A stretch of 64,000 nucleotides of DNA from Chryseobacterium formosum (GCF_026460885.1 NZ_JAOVZW010000010.1:124001-188000); one strand, 5' to 3'; counted from the stretch's first letter, positions 1 through 8,111 are shown. Numbers and translations are program-made. The notes: generated by a model not told the origin, from the letters alone.

Positions 1-671
1 AAAATTTCTAAACGTGCATTAAGCTGAAAAGGTGGTTTTGTAGGATCTTTCTTTTTTCCGCTATCAAACAACTGTGTAAACCGAATGAAGTTTGAAATAC
101 TGTCGCCTTTATAGGTAATGACTTTAATATCTGCATCATTCAGAGTCAATCCGTTAAAACTTAAAGAATTATTTTTCCCGATGTTCGTCGCTAGAGAAAA
201 CCAATCTGAATTCGCTTTAAACTCTCGTGCTTTTATAAAATCTAAATCTTTATAATCTTTAATTCTTAAACCTTTGATGGTAACATCTCCAAAAAAATCG
301 ACCTCAACACTTTCAGTTGACATTTTAGCTTTAAAATCTTTGTTAACAATCTGTAAAGCCTGATCTGCAGCCCATCTTTTGGTAACCGGTAAATTAATTG
401 CAATGAAAACTATAACAATGATTGAAAGAACGGTCCAAAACAGAATTAGTAATAATTTTGCCCACCAAGAATAGCTGACTACATCTTTTGCAGCCTGTTT
501 TCCGAATTCTTGAGCTGTATCTATGGGATGATTTATAGCGTCGGAAGCCAATTCAGAAGCCTCTTTCACAGTCTCCTGAACATTTTCTACGGTCTTCTGT
601 ACCTGATCTCCCAGGTTTTCAGCTACCGATTTTTTGTTCTCATTTTCGTTATTATTCTCTAACTTTGCCAT
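1..671 (-). CDS. tamB: TamB-like translocation/assembly protein, N-terminal part (gene runs off window)
   Basis: Reading the minus strand from the ATG at 671 gives an open frame to the window edge (about 223 codons). It has a charged amphipathic N-terminus of roughly 70 residues, one hydrophobic membrane anchor (WWAKLLLILFWTVLSIIVIV), and then the start of a periplasmic region with short beta-strand-like repeats (TESVEVDFFGDVTIKGL). This is the architecture of AsmA/TamB-type envelope proteins, which bridge inner and outer membranes. A gene of this family commonly lies divergent to tsaD in flavobacteria (recalled knowledge). Only 4 bases separate its start codon from that of tsaD. The identity rests on a partial sequence; another AsmA-like protein is possible. 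Confidence 0.7.
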   Translation of the reverse strand, partial: MAKLENNNENENKKSVAENLGDQVQKTVENVQETVKEASELASDAINHPIDTAQEFGKQAAKDVVSYSWWAKLLLILFWTVLSIIVIVFIAINLPVTKRWAADQALQIVNKDFKAKMSTESVEVDFFGDVTIKGLRIKDYKDLDFIKAREFKANSDWFSLATNIGKNNSLSFNGLTLNDADIKVITYKGDSISNFIRFTQLFDSGKKKDPTKPPFQLNARLEI

Positions 672-675
672 TATT

Positions 676-1692
676 ATGAGCGACTCTATAATTTTAGGTA
701 TCGAATCATCTTGCGATGACACTTCAGCAGCTATTATCAAAGGAAATACTATTCTCTCAAATATTGCAGCCAATCAGGAAATCCACAAAGAATATGGTGG
801 TGTAGTTCCAGAATTGGCTTCTCGTGCACATCAGCAGAATATTATTCCCGTTGTTGAAAAATCTATACTCAAAGCAAATATACAACAAAATGCAATCTCT
901 GCCATAGGCTTTACGAGAGGTCCCGGACTTTTGGGTTCTCTGCTTGTAGGAACGTCTTTTGCCAAGTCGCTCGCAATGAGTTTAGATGTTCCTTTAATAG
1001 AAGTAAATCACCTTCAGGCGCATATTTTAGCGCATTTCATTGACGATGCAAATCCTGTGCCGCCCAAATTTCCCTTTTTGTGTCTTACCGTAAGTGGTGG
1101 ACATACCATGATTGTTTTGGTGAAAGATTATTTCGACATGGAAATTATCGGAAAAACCATTGATGATGCAGCAGGTGAAGCTTTTGATAAAATTGGAAAA
1201 ATTTTCGATTTGGATTATCCGGCAGGACCGATTATTGACCGATTGGCAAAAGAAGGAAATCCCGATGCTTTTAAATTCAATAAACCTAAATTAGAGAATT
1301 ACGATTATTCTTTCAGCGGAATTAAAACTTCGGTTCTTTATTTTATTCAGAAAGAAGTAAAGAAAAACCCTGATTTCATTAAAGAAAACATGAATGACTT
1401 GTGCGCTTCGGTACAGAAATGCATCATTGAAATTTTAATGAACAAATTGGAGAAAGCAGCAAAAGATTTAGATATAAAAGAAGTTGCTATTGCAGGCGGA
1501 GTTTCTGCGAATTCTGCTTTAAGACAAATTATGCAGGACAATCACGAAAAATTAGGCTGGAATATTTACATTCCTAAATTCGAATATACGACGGATAATG
1601 CAGCAATGATTGCGATGGTTGCTCAACTGAAATTTGAGAGAGGCGAATTTACAGATTTAAGGACTACAGCAACCTCAAAATACGATTTATAG
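676..1692 (+). CDS. tsaD: tRNA N6-adenosine threonylcarbamoyltransferase TsaD
   Basis: Transfers the threonylcarbamoyl group from TC-AMP to A37 of ANN-decoding tRNAs (t6A synthesis), as part of the TsaB-TsaD-TsaE complex. The 338-residue product has the ASKHA-type start GIESSCDDT (residues 8-16), the metal-binding HLQAH (H112, H116), the SGGHT phosphate loop near 142 and AGGVSANS in the C-terminal half; the length is normal for bacterial TsaD. A longer reading from TTG at 634 adds a hydrophobic stretch overlapping tamB, so I chose the ATG at 676, which begins directly with the conserved MSDSIILGIESS. It is divergent from tamB with 4 bases between the start codons. Confidence 0.95.
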   Translation: MSDSIILGIESSCDDTSAAIIKGNTILSNIAANQEIHKEYGGVVPELASRAHQQNIIPVVEKSILKANIQQNAISAIGFTRGPGLLGSLLVGTSFAKSLAMSLDVPLIEVNHLQAHILAHFIDDANPVPPKFPFLCLTVSGGHTMIVLVKDYFDMEIIGKTIDDAAGEAFDKIGKIFDLDYPAGPIIDRLAKEGNPDAFKFNKPKLENYDYSFSGIKTSVLYFIQKEVKKNPDFIKENMNDLCASVQKCIIEILMNKLEKAAKDLDIKEVAIAGGVSANSALRQIMQDNHEKLGWNIYIPKFEYTTDNAAMIAMVAQLKFERGEFTDLRTTATSKYDL

Positions 1693-1700
1693 TTTTCTCC

Positions 1701-1839
1701 TACCGCAAAAGATACAAAAGAAGTTTTTGAAATAAAGAATGCAAAAGTTTACAAAAAGTATGTATGTAATTTTTAGTTATCATTTTATCAACTTTAAAAT
1801 ACTAAAATTCGCATAAAATCTTTTGTTTCTTTTGCGGTA
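1701..1839. repeat. 139-bp intergenic element with 22-bp terminal inverted repeats
   Basis: The arm at 1701-1722 (starting TACCGCAAAAGAT) and the arm at 1818-1839 (ending TTTTGCGGTA) are reverse complements at 20 of 22 positions and enclose 95 AT-rich bases without an open frame. The element fills almost the whole gap between tsaD and the next gene. It resembles a MITE or a bidirectional regulatory hairpin; only one copy is seen in the window. Confidence 0.6.
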
Positions 1840-1872
1840 AAATATCAAATACAATTAAAATAACATCTACAG

Positions 1873-2283
1873 ATGAAAATATTATTAGAAGAAAAAGTAC
1901 TGGGAACGCAATCTAAAAAAAACTCAAAATATTATTGGGTTTTGGAAACCGTGACAGGAAAAAATGAAGTTACGGAAGCATCTGAAGAAGATGATTATCT
2001 AATGGTAAGTTCAGAAACAGGATTTATTCAGAATATCAAGGAAGAAATTATTGAGAAAATTAATGCTGAAAATGTTTTCAGTTTTGATTTTGAACCAAAA
2101 GAAGGTGATTATTTATCCATTAAAAACAATTTAAGGAAAAACGAATATCTGAATTTAATTTTCATGAATAATCTTTGGATTGAAGAAATCTATATGTGTT
2201 CTTACAGAGATTGCGAAGGTGATGTTTACTCCACGATAAAGACCGGAGTGGCGTTTATAAGCGAAAATGAAATATTTTTTTAA
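1873..2283 (+). CDS. Hypothetical protein, 136 aa
   Basis: I do not recognise this family. The protein is soluble and acidic, with no signal peptide or membrane segment. It begins MKILLEEKVLG and contains many E/D/K residues, plus a Cys pair in the second half (MCSYRDC). The ATG at 1873 follows the inverted-repeat element, and the stop lies 49 bases before rsmE on the same strand, so it could be co-transcribed with it. Codon use looks like that of the flanking housekeeping genes. Confidence 0.7.
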   Translation: MKILLEEKVLGTQSKKNSKYYWVLETVTGKNEVTEASEEDDYLMVSSETGFIQNIKEEIIEKINAENVFSFDFEPKEGDYLSIKNNLRKNEYLNLIFMNNLWIEEIYMCSYRDCEGDVYSTIKTGVAFISENEIFF

Positions 2284-2332
2284 TAGAACATTAACTTAAT
2301 CAAAATCAGACAGATTCTAAATATTCCATTTT

Positions 2333-3031
2333 ATGAAACTTTTTTTTGGCGAAATCAATGACGGAAAAGCAATCATCAACGATGAAGAACAGCAGCACAT
2401 CGTAAAAGTCCTTCGTATGAAAGACGGTGAAGAAATTCATGTGACTGATGGAAAAGGAAATCTTGCTTCCGGAACATTAATTATTGAAGGTAAAAAAGCT
2501 GGAATTGAAGTTTCAGAAATTAAAACTGAAACTCCAGATTTCAGTCCGAAACTTCATATTGCGATTGCTCCAACAAAAAATATTGACAGAATAGAGTTTT
2601 TCGTTGAAAAAGCTGTTGAAATGGGAATTTCTGAAATTACGATTCTTCAAACCGAAAAAACAGAACGTAAAAACCTGAATATTGATAAATTAAGAAAGCA
2701 GGCAATTGCAGCTTCAAAGCAAAGTCTGAGATTTCATTTTCCAGTTATTAATGATTTAACTAAAATTCAGGACTTTCTTAAAACGGTTGATCCTGAAACC
2801 ACTTTTGTAGCTCATTGCAACGAAAATTTAGAAAGAATCACTTTAAATGAAATTCCAAAATTAGAAAATTATACTTTTCTGATTGGTCCTGAAGGAGATT
2901 TTTCGGATAAAGAAATTTTGTTTTTAGCAGAGAAAGGAATTAAAGCGGTTTCTCTCGGAAATCAAAGATTGAGAACGGAAACTGCTGGAGTTTTTGTTGC
3001 GGCTTGGAATTATAATAAGATGATTAAATAG
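2333..3031 (+). CDS. rsmE: 16S rRNA (uracil-1498-N3)-methyltransferase RsmE
   Basis: SPOUT-class enzyme that uses SAM to methylate N3 of U1498 in 16S rRNA. The 232-residue length is typical. The N-terminal PUA-like part has QQHIVKVLRMKDGEEI (residues about 20-35). The C-terminal knot carries the family signatures LIGPEGDFSDKE and LGNQRLRTETA, which bind SAM. The stop codon region overlaps the convergent gene on the minus strand by 8 bases. Confidence 0.95.
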   Translation: MKLFFGEINDGKAIINDEEQQHIVKVLRMKDGEEIHVTDGKGNLASGTLIIEGKKAGIEVSEIKTETPDFSPKLHIAIAPTKNIDRIEFFVEKAVEMGISEITILQTEKTERKNLNIDKLRKQAIAASKQSLRFHFPVINDLTKIQDFLKTVDPETTFVAHCNENLERITLNEIPKLENYTFLIGPEGDFSDKEILFLAEKGIKAVSLGNQRLRTETAGVFVAAWNYNKMIK

Positions 3032-3560
3032 ATTTTTCTTTAAATCTTTTTATAGGCCAGGTTATTCCAATTTGAAGAGTATTGATTGGAAAATTTTCGA
3101 CTTTCAATAATCTAAAATTATATCCGACAGTGAGTTTTCCGCCGCCGCCACCAAATCCAAAATAAGGCATTATTCGTGGAATTACCTTTTCAAAATTGGT
3201 CTGAAATTGCACTTCTGCACCCAAAGACATTCCAGCATTTGAACTAACTCCTACTTTTGGTGCCATAAAAAAACCATAACGGTTATTGATAATGAAATCA
3301 CTTCCTGCATAATATACTTTTGCGGCGCCGTGATTTCCACCATAACTAATGATTTTAGCAAAAACAACCTCAATGATATGCATTTGTGATGCCCTAAAAG
3401 TTTCCGTATTATCTTTTGCATCACCTGCATAATGATAGCCAACTAATATTGCCGGAGTAACTGTTGTTTTAAATTTTCTATGAGATAGTGTATCAAACTT
3501 CAGTTGCGAAAACAAACATCCTGATAAAAACAAAAATAAAACAGGTAATAATCTCGCCAT
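3024..3560 (-). CDS. Exported hypothetical protein, possible small outer-membrane protein
   Basis: 178 residues with a clear N-terminal export signal (MARLLPVLFLFLSGCLFSQ). Two cleavage modes fit: a lipobox (LSGC) or signal peptidase I after FSQ, which is common in flavobacterial exported proteins. The mature part alternates hydrophobic and polar residues, with a glycine run (GFGGGGG) and ends in strands such as LQIGITWPIK, consistent with a small beta-barrel. Its end overlaps rsmE by 8 bases in convergent orientation. No family is recognised. Confidence 0.65.
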   Translation of the reverse strand: MARLLPVLFLFLSGCLFSQLKFDTLSHRKFKTTVTPAILVGYHYAGDAKDNTETFRASQMHIIEVVFAKIISYGGNHGAAKVYYAGSDFIINNRYGFFMAPKVGVSSNAGMSLGAEVQFQTNFEKVIPRIMPYFGFGGGGGKLTVGYNFRLLKVENFPINTLQIGITWPIKRFKEKSI

Positions 3561-3620
3561 GATGATTTAAAATTTTAATTATAACTTTAAAAAGCTGAAA
3601 TTATTATCTAATAAATCTTT

Positions 3621-4280
3621 TTAATCACCTTCACCCTCTACTTCAGAGTGTGTTTGGATGTATTTTCCTTTTTTGAATTGATAAGTTGAATAATAATATG
3701 TTACAGGACCAGCATGATAACGTGATGTGATTTCTTTACTCTTTTTATGAGCAACAGGATTTATAATTTTACCAAAAGAAGGTGAAAATTTATACTTACC
3801 TGACTTTTTATCATAAAGCCATAAATAATATGATTGATCAACCATTCCAACCCAATTGATCAGTTTAAAATCATTATAGCCATCAAAATTCCAATCTTCA
3901 TCACAAGAAAAACTCACTTCATTGTCGTGATAAACGAAAGTAGAATCTTTATCAATTTTCAATTGTTGAAATAATTTACCGGATTTCAAAATGTTTACCT
4001 TTGTGAAATTAATCATCCCGCTTTTCTCTTCTTCGCAGAAAACCTTATATTCAAAACCGTTTCCTTTTTTTGAAAGTGTATATTTTCTTACAATTTGTGA
4101 TCTTTCTTTCTCTTCTTCTTGCTGAATCTTTAAAATTTCTTCGTCAGTCAGTTTAACTTCTTTCTCCTTTGAAATTACTGAAGAATCTTGTGGCATTTTA
4201 GGAGCAACAAATTTTGATTTATTCTCTTTTTTACAAGAAAAAATCAAAAGTAAAACAATCAAGAAAAAGATATTTTTCAT
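3621..4280 (-). CDS. Lipoprotein with an XAC2610-like repeat-type domain
   Basis: 219 residues; a lipoprotein signal MKNIFFLIVLLLIFSC is followed by a lysine/glutamate-rich linker (about residues 17-70). The globular part has a calcium-loop-like motif DWNFDGYND and strands such as YYLWLYDKKSGKYKFS, resembling the XAC2610 / FG-GAP-like family. The ATG shares one base with the stop codon of the upstream methyltransferase gene (TGATG), so translation is probably coupled. Function is unknown; likely a surface or periplasmic binding protein. Confidence 0.7.
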   Translation of the reverse strand: MKNIFFLIVLLLIFSCKKENKSKFVAPKMPQDSSVISKEKEVKLTDEEILKIQQEEEKERSQIVRKYTLSKKGNGFEYKVFCEEEKSGMINFTKVNILKSGKLFQQLKIDKDSTFVYHDNEVSFSCDEDWNFDGYNDFKLINWVGMVDQSYYLWLYDKKSGKYKFSPSFGKIINPVAHKKSKEITSRYHAGPVTYYYSTYQFKKGKYIQTHSEVEGEGD

Positions 4281-4954
4281 CAGCTTAAACTAATATTATT
4301 TTCTCTTAAATATTTAGCTAAAATCTGCTCACCGCTTTTTATAGAATTTACAGTCCAGCGGATTTTCATTCTCATTAGCTTTTCTTCATTTAATTTATAA
4401 TCAATATTAGATTTTATCAGTTTTTGTTTTAATTCATACATACAGATTGAGGCAGCCACAGAAACGTTAAAACTTCTCGTAAAACCATACATCGGAATCG
4501 CCAAAGTTTCATCTGCAAAATCTAAAATTTCCTGAGAAACACCCTCCATTTCAGTTCCGAAAACCAAAGCTATCGGTTCCGTAATTTCATAATCCGGCAA
4601 AAATTTAGCATTTTTTTCTAGCGAAACTGCAACTATTTTATAGCCTTGATCTTTTATTTTTTGAAAGGATTCTATATTTCGGGGAAGTTTTTCTACTTCA
4701 ACCCAAGTATCGGCGCCTTTCGTTACTCTCAAATTTGGTTCGAAATTATTTTCCTCCTGCAAAGCCACCACTTTATGAAAACCACAAGCTTCAACGGAAC
4801 GCACAATTGCCGCTGCATTTCTAAATTGATATACATCTTCTACCACGGGAAGTACAAAATCTGAACTTTCAGGGGCGAAATGCTCAATTTTTCTTAGTCT
4901 TTCATCCGTTAAAAACTGCTGTAAATACTCGTAAGTTTGCTCTAAATCTTTCAT
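4280..4954 (-). CDS. trmH: SpoU/TrmH-family tRNA (guanosine-2'-O)-methyltransferase
   Basis: 224-residue SPOUT-class 2'-O-methyltransferase. The three SpoU motifs are present: RNAAAIVRSVEACGF (motif 1), LVFGTEMEGVS (motif 2) and SFNVSVAASICMYEL (motif 3). The size, with an extra C-terminal basic helix region, matches TrmH (Gm18 of tRNA) rather than RlmB, which has an N-terminal L30-like domain. It is the first gene of a two-gene unit with the lipoprotein downstream (1-base stop/start overlap). It is divergent from the asparaginase gene. Confidence 0.85.
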   Translation of the reverse strand: MKDLEQTYEYLQQFLTDERLRKIEHFAPESSDFVLPVVEDVYQFRNAAAIVRSVEACGFHKVVALQEENNFEPNLRVTKGADTWVEVEKLPRNIESFQKIKDQGYKIVAVSLEKNAKFLPDYEITEPIALVFGTEMEGVSQEILDFADETLAIPMYGFTRSFNVSVAASICMYELKQKLIKSNIDYKLNEEKLMRMKIRWTVNSIKSGEQILAKYLRENNISLS

Positions 4955-5032
4955 CTTCTTTCAAATCTTTGCAAATTAACGTAATTTTGAAATTCTGAAC
5001 CTGATACAGCTTAAAATTCTTCAATAAAAACT

Positions 5033-6049
5033 ATGAAAAGAAAAGTCCTGCTTATTTATACCGGTGGAACGATTGGTATGGAAAAAGATTACGAAACCGG
5101 AAGTCTTCGTGCATTTGATTTTGGTAATATTTTTGAGAAAATGCCCGAAATGAAACTCATGGAATGCGAAGTTTTCGTTCATCCTTTTGCACAGCCGCTC
5201 GACTCTTCCGATATGGGACCTGAAGAATGGAGAATGATTGCCAATTTGGTATTCGACAATTATAAAAAATACGACGGGTTTTTAATTCTTCACGGAACAG
5301 ACACCATGTCTTATACCGCTTCAGCATTGAGTTTTATGCTAAAAGGTTTAACAAAACCAGTTATTTTAACAGGTTCACAGCTTCCGATTGGAGATTTAAG
5401 AACGGATGCGAAAGAAAATCTTTTAACAAGTTTGTACTATGCAAGTTTGTACGAATGCAATGATGCCGTTATTCAGGAGGTTGCGATTTATTTTGAATAT
5501 AAATTATTGAGAGGAAACCGTACTTTAAAATATTCTGCAGAGTATTTTGATGCCTATGCTAGTCCGAATTACCCGATTTTGGGACAATCTGGAGTTCATT
5601 TAAAAATTGATAAGGATAATCTTTTCCGTTGTGACGGCAGAATTGAATTTCACGTAGACGAACATATTTCTGAAGATGTTTTGTTCTGGAGAATTTTCCC
5701 GGGAATGAAGTTGAATCATTTTAAGGAAATTCCGAAAATGAAAGTTTTGATTTTACAGGTTTTTGGTTCGGGAACGATTTTCAGCAGTGAAAAAACTTTG
5801 GAAACTTTACAGCAAATCAGAAATAACGGAACTGAAATCGTAGTGGTAAGTCAATGTATTTCAGGTGGAATTTCGTTTGGGAAATATGAAAACAGTAATA
5901 TTTTCTCAAGAATCGGCGCTATCAGTGGAAGAGATATGACTGCGGAAGCTGCGATTACCAAAGCAATGCATTTGATTGACAACCCAAATTACAGCGGAAG
6001 TTTTGCCGATAATTTCTCATGGAATCTTTGCGGAGAAATAAGCGGGTAA
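5033..6049 (+). CDS. ansA: Type I (cytoplasmic) L-asparaginase
   Basis: Hydrolyses L-asparagine to aspartate and ammonia. The 338-residue protein has no signal peptide and shows both asparaginase threonine motifs: YTGGTIGM (residues about 9-16) and HGTDTMSYTASAL (about 86-98), followed by TGSQLPIGDLRTDA. Length and lack of export signal fit the cytosolic, low-affinity type I enzyme. The ATG is preceded 44 bases upstream by a TAATTTTG -7-like box (4982-4989). Monocistronic, followed by tRNA-Ser. Confidence 0.93.
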   Translation: MKRKVLLIYTGGTIGMEKDYETGSLRAFDFGNIFEKMPEMKLMECEVFVHPFAQPLDSSDMGPEEWRMIANLVFDNYKKYDGFLILHGTDTMSYTASALSFMLKGLTKPVILTGSQLPIGDLRTDAKENLLTSLYYASLYECNDAVIQEVAIYFEYKLLRGNRTLKYSAEYFDAYASPNYPILGQSGVHLKIDKDNLFRCDGRIEFHVDEHISEDVLFWRIFPGMKLNHFKEIPKMKVLILQVFGSGTIFSSEKTLETLQQIRNNGTEIVVVSQCISGGISFGKYENSNIFSRIGAISGRDMTAEAAITKAMHLIDNPNYSGSFADNFSWNLCGEISG

Positions 6050-6064
6050 TTTTAAATTAAGAAT

Positions 6065-6094
6065 TTGTTAATTCAATAAAATAGCCTATTTTTG
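6065..6094 (+). promoter_or_regulatory. Bacteroidota-type promoter for tRNA-Ser
   Basis: A -33 TTG at 6065-6067 and a -7 TATTTTTG at 6087-6094 are separated by 19 bases, matching the TTG-N17-23-TAnnTTTG consensus of the Bacteroidota housekeeping sigma factor. The -7 box ends 14 bases before the mature tRNA 5' end. Confidence 0.75.
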
Positions 6095-6108
6095 CAGTCT
6101 TCAAACAT

Positions 6109-6195
6109 AGAGAGGTGTCCGAGTGGTTGAAGGAGCCAGCCTGGAAAGTTGGTATGCGGGTAACTGTATCGTGGGTTCGAATCCCATCTTCTCTG
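6109..6195 (+). tRNA. tRNA-Ser (anticodon GGA)
   Basis: 87 bases with a 7-bp acceptor stem (AGAGAGG with CTTCTCT, one G-U), G discriminator, and a class II long variable arm. The anticodon stem CCAGC/GTTGG encloses the loop CTGGAAA (anticodon GGA), and the T-loop is GGTTCGAATCC. CCA is not encoded (CAA follows). It lies 151 bases from the 3' end of the recombinase gene that starts the accessory region. Confidence 0.95.
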
Positions 6196-6199
6196 CAAA

Positions 6200-6226
6200 T
6201 TAAAGCGTTGGTTTTCAACGCTTTAA
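6200..6226 (+). terminator. Terminator-like hairpin after tRNA-Ser
   Basis: A perfect 11-bp stem (TTAAAGCGTTG / CAACGCTTTAA) with loop GTTTT begins 5 bases after the tRNA. The following T-run is weak, so it may act as a processing or termination hairpin. Confidence 0.6.
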
Positions 6227-6346
6227 TTATTTCACTCCTTACTATCGAAAATTTTTTTTAAAATTCTCATTCTTTTTCTCAGAAAATCATTGCAAAATTT
6301 ATCTTTCAATTAATCATGAAAAAATTATAACAATTTTTAGTATTTA

Positions 6347-7180
6347 TTATAAATAATCTAAGGGGCTTTTCACATTACTTTTACTCACATCTGTAATATG
6401 GGTGTAGATTTCGGTTGTTTTAATATTGCTATGCCCCAACAAATCTTTGATGATTCTAATATCAATTCCACTTTCCAACAAGTGTGTAGCGTAAGAATGT
6501 CTTAAAGTATGTATTGAAGCTGGAGTGATAACCCTTGCTTTCCTCAAAGAACTTTTCAAAATTTGCTGCATACTTCTCTCGGAATATTTATCTGTGTTTT
6601 TACCTTCAAACAGGTAGTTTTTTGGTTGATAGATTTTATAATAATCTCCTAAAACATTTAATAATTTGGCAGATACAACCATTAATCGGTCTTTATTTCC
6701 TTTTGACTGGCGAATTAGAAGTAACTTTTCTTTTACTTTAATATCAGAGATTTGTAGTTCCAAAAGTTCACTCAATCTCAAACCACAGGAGTAAATGGTC
6801 ATAAGAATTGCTTTATGCTTAATATTTTCTGTTGCATCCAATATTTTTTTGACTTCGTCTCGTGTGAGAAATTTTGGTAGTTTATATTCCTTTCTTTTAG
6901 GATAGAGATGCTTTAGGCAAATATGGGGTTGGAATATCTCTTTATAAAATTTGGTAATTGTAGAAATCATCGCTTTCTGATATGATTGACCAACTTTTCT
7001 TTTTTCTACCAGCCAAATGATAAAATTTTCTATTTGTTGCTCGGTAATATCTTCCGGTTTATGTTTAGCAGAAAGTCTGAGAAAATAAGCAAGATGCGAT
7101 GCATAAGTTTTTACACTTTTATCAGCATAACGCTGTATACGTAGTATTGTTACAAATTGATCTATGAGATTTTGATTCAT
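6347..7180 (-). CDS. XerC/XerD-like tyrosine recombinase (putative cassette integrase)
   Basis: 277 residues. An N-terminal SAM-like core-binding domain (about 1-90) precedes a catalytic domain with the complete tyrosine-recombinase set: R135 (CGLRLSELL), K160 (SKGNKD), H224 and R227 (HTLRHSYATHLLE), H250 (LLGHSNIKTT) and nucleophile Y259 (IYTH). It ends in SPLDYL. The extra helix-containing insertion that classical integron integrases carry before the HTLRH motif is absent: only about 30 residues separate YLFEG from HTLRH. The ATG at 7180 points away from the cassette genes, with 126 bases to the first junction, the usual intI/attI geometry. It could instead be an ordinary Xer-like island integrase. 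Confidence 0.9.
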   Translation of the reverse strand: MNQNLIDQFVTILRIQRYADKSVKTYASHLAYFLRLSAKHKPEDITEQQIENFIIWLVEKRKVGQSYQKAMISTITKFYKEIFQPHICLKHLYPKRKEYKLPKFLTRDEVKKILDATENIKHKAILMTIYSCGLRLSELLELQISDIKVKEKLLLIRQSKGNKDRLMVVSAKLLNVLGDYYKIYQPKNYLFEGKNTDKYSERSMQQILKSSLRKARVITPASIHTLRHSYATHLLESGIDIRIIKDLLGHSNIKTTEIYTHITDVSKSNVKSPLDYL

Positions 7181-7260
7181 CTTTTATTGCGTTTATCCAG
7201 ATATACAGAAAATTAATTAACTAGTTTATAGACAATTAAATAAAATAATAAAAAGGATAA

Positions 7261-7306
7261 GCGCAATAATATATATTTTATATTGGCGCAATGCGTATAT
7301 TTGGGT
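7261..7306. promoter_or_regulatory. attI-like leader region with cassette promoter -7 box
   Basis: The block between recombinase and first junction contains two direct copies of GCGCAAT (7261-7267 and 7286-7292). Around them is an imperfect inverted repeat: GCGCAATA at 7261 faces TATTGGCGC at 7281-7289. A TATATTTG -7 box lies at 7296-7303, immediately before the GTTATC junction at 7307. No TTG is found at the proper -33 spacing. Position and orientation suit a promoter that would transcribe whatever cassette is inserted first, with the start of transcription near the junction. Confidence 0.45.
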
Positions 7307-7336
7307 GTTATCTGCAATTTTTTAAAGACTGCATCC

Positions 7337-7954
7337 ATGAAAAATATTTGCAAGCTAATTTTAGTGTTGATTTTACCAATTTTATTTGGATGTAAAGACG
7401 AACAAAAATTACAAAGAAAAGAATTTCTAAAAACTGCAAAAATTTATTTTAGCGAAGAGTTAAAAAATAATGCAGATTATAAATCCTTAGACTCTTTGAG
7501 AATATTAAAAATTGACACATTGTCTGATAAAGATGAATTGTATATATATATATGTCAATTATATAGATATAAAAACCATTTATTATTACAATCAAAATCG
7601 CCGAAAGAATTGACCGATTTAAAATATCTAACTGAAAATTTTGGTTCGAAAATGTATGAAGACGACGTAAATAAGTTAGAATATGATTCTGTAAAAGAAA
7701 AAGTTCTGAGGGATTCTATTGACATTATTGACAAACAGTTAAAACACTATGAACAAATATTAGTCAAAAAAGACAGTTTAAATTTATGTATGTATGAAGT
7801 TGAATATTTTTATCAAATAACAAATAAAAATATGATTACTGAAAAGGGTGTGACAGATTTAATATTTACAAAGGATATGAAAATATATGAAAATAAATAT
7901 CCGGTTATGACCGAGTACAAAAATCTTCAAAAAAAATTTCCATTTATTAAATAG
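7337..7954 (+). CDS. Cassette 1 gene: lipoprotein of unknown function
   Basis: 205 residues from ATG 7337, which starts exactly with a lipoprotein signal (MKNICKLILVLILPILFGC, lipid Cys at 19). An upstream TTG at 7283 would put 18 unlikely residues before it. The mature protein is highly charged, lysine/aspartate rich and mostly helical in appearance, with no recognised domain. The start is 30 bases after the GTTATCTGC junction and the stop is 7 bases before the palindromic site, so the gene almost fills the unit, as in integron cassettes. It is more AT-rich than the flanking core genes (for example TATATATATATA near 7543). Confidence 0.7.
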   Translation: MKNICKLILVLILPILFGCKDEQKLQRKEFLKTAKIYFSEELKNNADYKSLDSLRILKIDTLSDKDELYIYICQLYRYKNHLLLQSKSPKELTDLKYLTENFGSKMYEDDVNKLEYDSVKEKVLRDSIDIIDKQLKHYEQILVKKDSLNLCMYEVEYFYQITNKNMITEKGVTDLIFTKDMKIYENKYPVMTEYKNLQKKFPFIK

Positions 7955-7961
7955 AAAAACT

Positions 7962-8094
7962 GCAGACAACAAGGGTTTTAATAGTGGGGCGAAACTGCAA
8001 AGTTCAACGGTTGTTCTTCGATTCAACCTTTGTACAAAATTGAAAATTTGTGCTTCGATTGCCCCACCATCGCAAATCCCCCAAACGTTAGCAG
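7962..8094. other. attC-like site 1 (133-bp imperfect palindrome at end of cassette 1)
   Basis: The outer left box is GCAGACAAC (7962-7970) and the outer right box GTTAGCAG (8087-8094). Inner arms GTGGGGC (7984-7990) and GCCCCAC (8061-8067) pair perfectly, and GGGTTTT pairs loosely with AAATCCC between them. The centre holds further small hairpins (GGTTG...CAACC) and the string CTTTGTACA at 8028-8036, which is also present in site 2. The left box is the reverse complement, at 8 of 9 bases, of GTTATCTGC at the start of the same cassette (7307-7315). Confidence 0.6.
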
Positions 8095-8111
8095 AAAATT
8101 TTACACGAACT

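Noticed and set aside
634..675. TTG-started extension of TsaD
   Set aside because: It overlaps the antisense tamB start and adds a hydrophobic leader not expected in TsaD; ATG 676 begins at the conserved N-terminus.
6109..7180. Integrative element inserted into the tRNA-Ser 3' end
   Set aside because: The tRNA is intact. I found no duplicate of its 3' end further along, and a terminator separates it from the recombinase gene; the cassette model explains the region better.
8040..8111. Upstream extension of the cassette 2 gene
   Set aside because: It lies within the palindromic recombination site, outside the cassette proper. The ATG at 8112 is the natural start.
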